DNA from: Bacteroides sp. 224 | GTDB taxonomy: Bacteria; Bacteroidota; Bacteroidia; Bacteroidales; Bacteroidaceae | DNA: 64,000 bases | Assembly: GCF_010500995.1 (NCBI RefSeq) | Contig: NZ_QVMK01000008.1 | Coordinates: 17,464-81,463 of the forward strand | Direction: 5' to 3' | Part shown: piece by piece, positions 62,364-64,000 of the stretch | Numbering within the stretch: position 1 is the stretch's first letter | Layout: each line of letters begins with the position of its first letter | Program-made: the position numbers and the translations under genes | The notes under the pieces: model-generated | The model's database searches: none | What the model saw: the letters and a program-made list of their open reading frames with translations, nothing else | What the model was told of the DNA's origin: nothing

Positions 62364-62961
62364 AGGTGCTAGTTATTAAATTCCTGATCCAAACAGGCAT
62401 AAGTGGCAAGTCTTTTATGAGTGACTCTTTCGGCTCATGCTTTAATAGTTCATGGATCTTTTTAATGTTTTCTTCTTCCAGGTTCTCCTTTCCCAATGCT
62501 TTAAGTGCAAAGGTAATCAGCATAGCCAGTTTGCTTGTAAATGCCAAATTTTTGGGAGTTGTACGTTTGAATGTTATTTTCCTTCCATTGTACATTTCAA
62601 GGTGTCTTGCGGAACCGTCGGTCAGATAAACATAGTTCATGGGAACCTGTGTGGAAAGTCCTAACACATTCAATGCATATATTCCTGTAGGTACAATTCT
62701 TGCCTTATCTCTCTTTGCTAAGGCGTTTGCTACATCATCAAGTGATGGCATAAGTATGCCTAGCCCTAATTCTTCATCCACTTTGGGATAGCAATATATT
62801 CCTTGGGCAATCCTTACGATTTTCTCTTCTTTGCATAATCGCACCAAAGTTTGCCTTATGGCATCAGAAGAGCCAAGGTCTATAAAATCATCCGGAAAGA
62901 AGATACTTCCCTTTCCTAATGATTCAATTCTTTTTTCTATTTTTGATGCTACATTATCCAT
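62356..62961 (-). CDS. AbiEi-like antitoxin (DUF6088 type)
   Basis: This 201-residue protein has an N-terminal winged-helix DNA-binding domain (about 1-60; FFPDDFIDLGSSDAIRQTLVR, IVRIAQGIYCYPK) and an AbiEi-type C-terminal antitoxin domain. I chose ATG 62961 because the complete Shine-Dalgarno AAAGGAGGTG lies 3 bases upstream of it; an in-frame GTG at 62967 lies inside that site. Two palindromic operators just upstream fit negative autoregulation, as known for AbiEi. Confidence 0.88.
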   Translation of the reverse strand: MDNVASKIEKRIESLGKGSIFFPDDFIDLGSSDAIRQTLVRLCKEEKIVRIAQGIYCYPKVDEELGLGILMPSLDDVANALAKRDKARIVPTGIYALNVLGLSTQVPMNYVYLTDGSARHLEMYNGRKITFKRTTPKNLAFTSKLAMLITFALKALGKENLEEENIKKIHELLKHEPKESLIKDLPLMPVWIRNLITSTYE

Positions 62962-62964
62962 GTT

Positions 62965-62974
62965 CACCTCCTTT
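62965..62974 (-). promoter_or_regulatory. Strong Shine-Dalgarno site of the AbiEi antitoxin
   Basis: AAAGGAGGTG, nearly the full anti-SD complement, sits 3 bases before the ATG. This is uncommon in Bacteroidetes leaders, and it decides the start codon. Confidence 0.75.
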
Positions 62975-63002
62975 TGTCACAAATTTATTATTTATTTGTG
63001 AC
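62975..63002. promoter_or_regulatory. AbiE operator 1 (palindrome)
   Basis: GTCACAAAT (62976-62984) and ATTTGTGAC (62994-63002) form an inverted repeat with a 9-base spacer, close to the antitoxin start. Confidence 0.75.
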
Positions 63003-63036
63003 TGAACAAAAAAATAAAGTATTAATTTTTATCTTC

Positions 63037-63065
63037 TGTCACAAATATGAGCTGTATTTGTGACA
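63037..63065. promoter_or_regulatory. AbiE operator 2 (palindrome)
   Basis: TGTCACAAAT (63037-63046) and ATTTGTGACA (63056-63065) repeat operator 1, again with a 9-base spacer. The centres are 62 bases apart, nearly six helical turns, so both dimers would face the same side. Confidence 0.75.
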
Positions 63066-63082
63066 GAAACCGCTTTTTAAAT

Positions 63083-63184
63083 TCAAAAGCATGTGCGATT
63101 TTTCGAAACACTCTGGTATTCAGAAGGAGTTTTATTGAATTCCTTTTTGAAACAGGAAGTGAAATATTTGGCATTATTAAAGCT
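63083..63184 (-). pseudogene. C-terminal fragment of an AraC-type HTH regulator
   Basis: The minus strand encodes SFNNAKYFTSCFKKEFNKT followed by PSEYQ and a stop. This is the end of an AraC/HTCS-type DNA-binding domain. Homology ends at about 63184, so only 33 codons remain. Confidence 0.75.
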
Positions 63185-63237
63185 AGCAATAGTAAACACT
63201 ACAAAGAAAGCATCCATAATAGACGATATAATATCGT

Positions 63238-63420
63238 TACCATCGAGCCCATTAAAAAATATGAAGTCATTCATTGTTATCTCGACAATGACGATGCCGG
63301 AAGGCGGGTTGTGGATACCCTGCAAGAATTGTTGGGTGGTAAAGTACAAAATATCTTTGCTGCATATCCGCTCTATAAGGATCTGAATGACTTCTTACGA
63401 GATAAGAAGAAAATCCCATA
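63238..63420 (+). pseudogene. Duplicate of the primase 3' end
   Basis: From 63241 the sequence repeats 61124-61300 with scattered, mostly synonymous changes. It encodes the same end from EPIKKYEVIHCYLDNDDAGR to FLRDKKKIP. The rest of the gene is missing. It came from a related but distinct element rather than a recent duplication. Confidence 0.85.
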
Positions 63421-63424
63421 ATAA

Positions 63425-63485
63425 TAGTAATATATGGATATTATTTATTTAATTTGTGATTAAATAGTAATATTATACCATATAT
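63425..63485. promoter_or_regulatory. Possible HipB operator region
   Basis: ATATATGG (63430-63437) and CCATATAT (63478-63485) form widely spaced inverted arms, and TAGTAAT occurs at 63425 and 63465. They lie just before the HipB-like gene, and the right arm runs into its ATG. HipB proteins bind such arms, but this is only a candidate. Confidence 0.35.
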
Positions 63486-63810
63486 GAATAATACAGACTA
63501 TATTACCAACCAAGATATTATGCTACTTTTAGCGAAGCGCATAAAGGAGTACAGGCTTGCCGCACGGATGAGTCAAAAGGAAATGGCGGAGAAATCCGGT
63601 GTTAGTCTTGCGACAATAAGCCATTTTGAACAGGGCGTCAATCAGAATATGACCCTGAATAATTTCATATCACTGTTGCGGATAATAGGCATGGAGCAAC
63701 GTATAAGTGATTTACTGCCTGAGTTGCCCATGCCGCCAATGGCACTTAAAAAAATAAACAAACTCATTCCCAAAAGAGTAAGGAGGAACAATAATGATAC
63801 AAAATCTTGA
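63484..63810 (+). CDS. HipB-like XRE antitoxin
   Basis: This 108-residue protein has an XRE HTH (about 13-70; RIKEYRLAARMSQKEMAEKS, VSLATISHFEQGVNQNMTL) and a basic tail (KKINKLIPKRVRRNN). The HipA start overlaps its 3' end at 63794. The antitoxin appears intact though its toxin is not. Confidence 0.85.
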   Translation: MNNTDYITNQDIMLLLAKRIKEYRLAARMSQKEMAEKSGVSLATISHFEQGVNQNMTLNNFISLLRIIGMEQRISDLLPELPMPPMALKKINKLIPKRVRRNNNDTKS

Positions 63811-63910
63811 TGTGTTTTTATGGAACCGGAAAGTAGGTACATTAATAGCCTATAAGGAGAGATATACAGAAAAAGTAAGTTTCTATTTCGATAATGACTT
63901 TATAACCTGA
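63794..63910 (+). pseudogene. Truncated HipA toxin start
   Basis: ATG 63794 opens MIQNLDVFLWNRKVGTLIA followed by VSFYFDNDFIT and TGA at 63908, the normal first 38 residues of a HipA kinase. I find no continuation in other frames up to 64000. Only the non-catalytic N-terminus remains. Confidence 0.8.
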
Positions 63911-64000
63911 GTTCGGGATAAGAAAAGTTTAAAAAGAATGGGTAATCTCCGTTTTATTTATTATCTTTATGGTTGACAATCAATCAGTTAACAAATAAAC

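Noticed and set aside
63047..63421. Intact ORF of 124 codons
   Set aside because: It runs through antisense AraC remnant and the duplicated primase tail; no plausible start, so treated as fragments.
55199..64000. attL/attR of the mobile element
   Set aside because: I looked for matching direct repeats near the dnaK end and the right edge and found none I can defend; the right end may lie outside the window.
1..64000. tRNA and rRNA genes
   Set aside because: No cloverleaf or rRNA-like sequence was recognised in the intergenic regions.

Overview
This window comes from a Bacteroidetes chromosome, most likely a gut or animal-associated Bacteroidales species (Parabacteroides- or Bacteroides-like). 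I cannot fix the genus from sequence alone. Evidence for this placement: A/T-rich leaders with few Shine-Dalgarno sites, many promoters of the Bacteroidetes type (-33 TTTG, -7 TAnnTTTG), families typical of the phylum (GH92, GH76, DUF4965, LruC, DUF5606, PUR-alpha/DUF3276), a 308-residue NusB, and the cluster nusB-yajC-ybbR-coaE.

Layout. 1-8.6 kb: edge of a sigma-factor gene, two VWA-domain proteins, a LytTR/His_kinase two-component pair split by a REP-associated tyrosine transposase (RAYT) with three palindromic REP-like units, a decayed MGMT/ATL gene and a HAD phosphatase. 8.6-33 kb: a carbohydrate-utilisation region without SusC/SusD. It has a membrane-anchored propeller-AraC regulator divergent from GH31-GH78; a minus-strand operon GH92-GH76-ApbE-unrecognised TIM-barrel lipoprotein followed by a DUF4965 protein; a divergent transmembrane kelch/SARP-like regulator; a sulfatase-DUF4965 pair; and a secreted aldose 1-epimerase. 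GH92 plus GH76 point to alpha-mannan or mannose-rich glycans. 33-38.9 kb: amidase, LruC lipoprotein, lone FecCD permease, SanA-like protein, META lipoprotein and a lacZ remnant. 38.9-55.2 kb: conserved housekeeping genes (carboxynorspermidine dehydrogenase, bcp, recA, clpB, acetylxylan esterase, coaE, ybbR, yajC, nusB, rplY, pth, hslR-like, HIT, dnaK).

55.2-64 kb: a degraded integrative element. It has an HTH protein, a tyrosine integrase broken by one in-frame TGA, three further excisionase-like HTH proteins, a RecA-like ATPase and a Toprim primase. Where mobilisation genes might be expected there is an AbiEi/AbiEii toxin-antitoxin pair with two clear palindromic operators. Beyond it lie an AraC fragment, a second copy of the primase tail and a HipB gene with a HipA of only 39 codons.

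The most unusual signals are: (1) three intergenic arrays of palindromic units with an exact 22-nt period, in two unrelated sequence families; (2) a transmembrane SARP-like regulator facing three GGTTA repeats spaced one helical turn apart upstream of the GH92 operon; (3) an unrecognised TIM-barrel-like lipoprotein in that operon; (4) a kinase-less membrane AraC regulator; (5) mosaic DUF4965 paralogs; (6) the chimeric right part of the mobile element.
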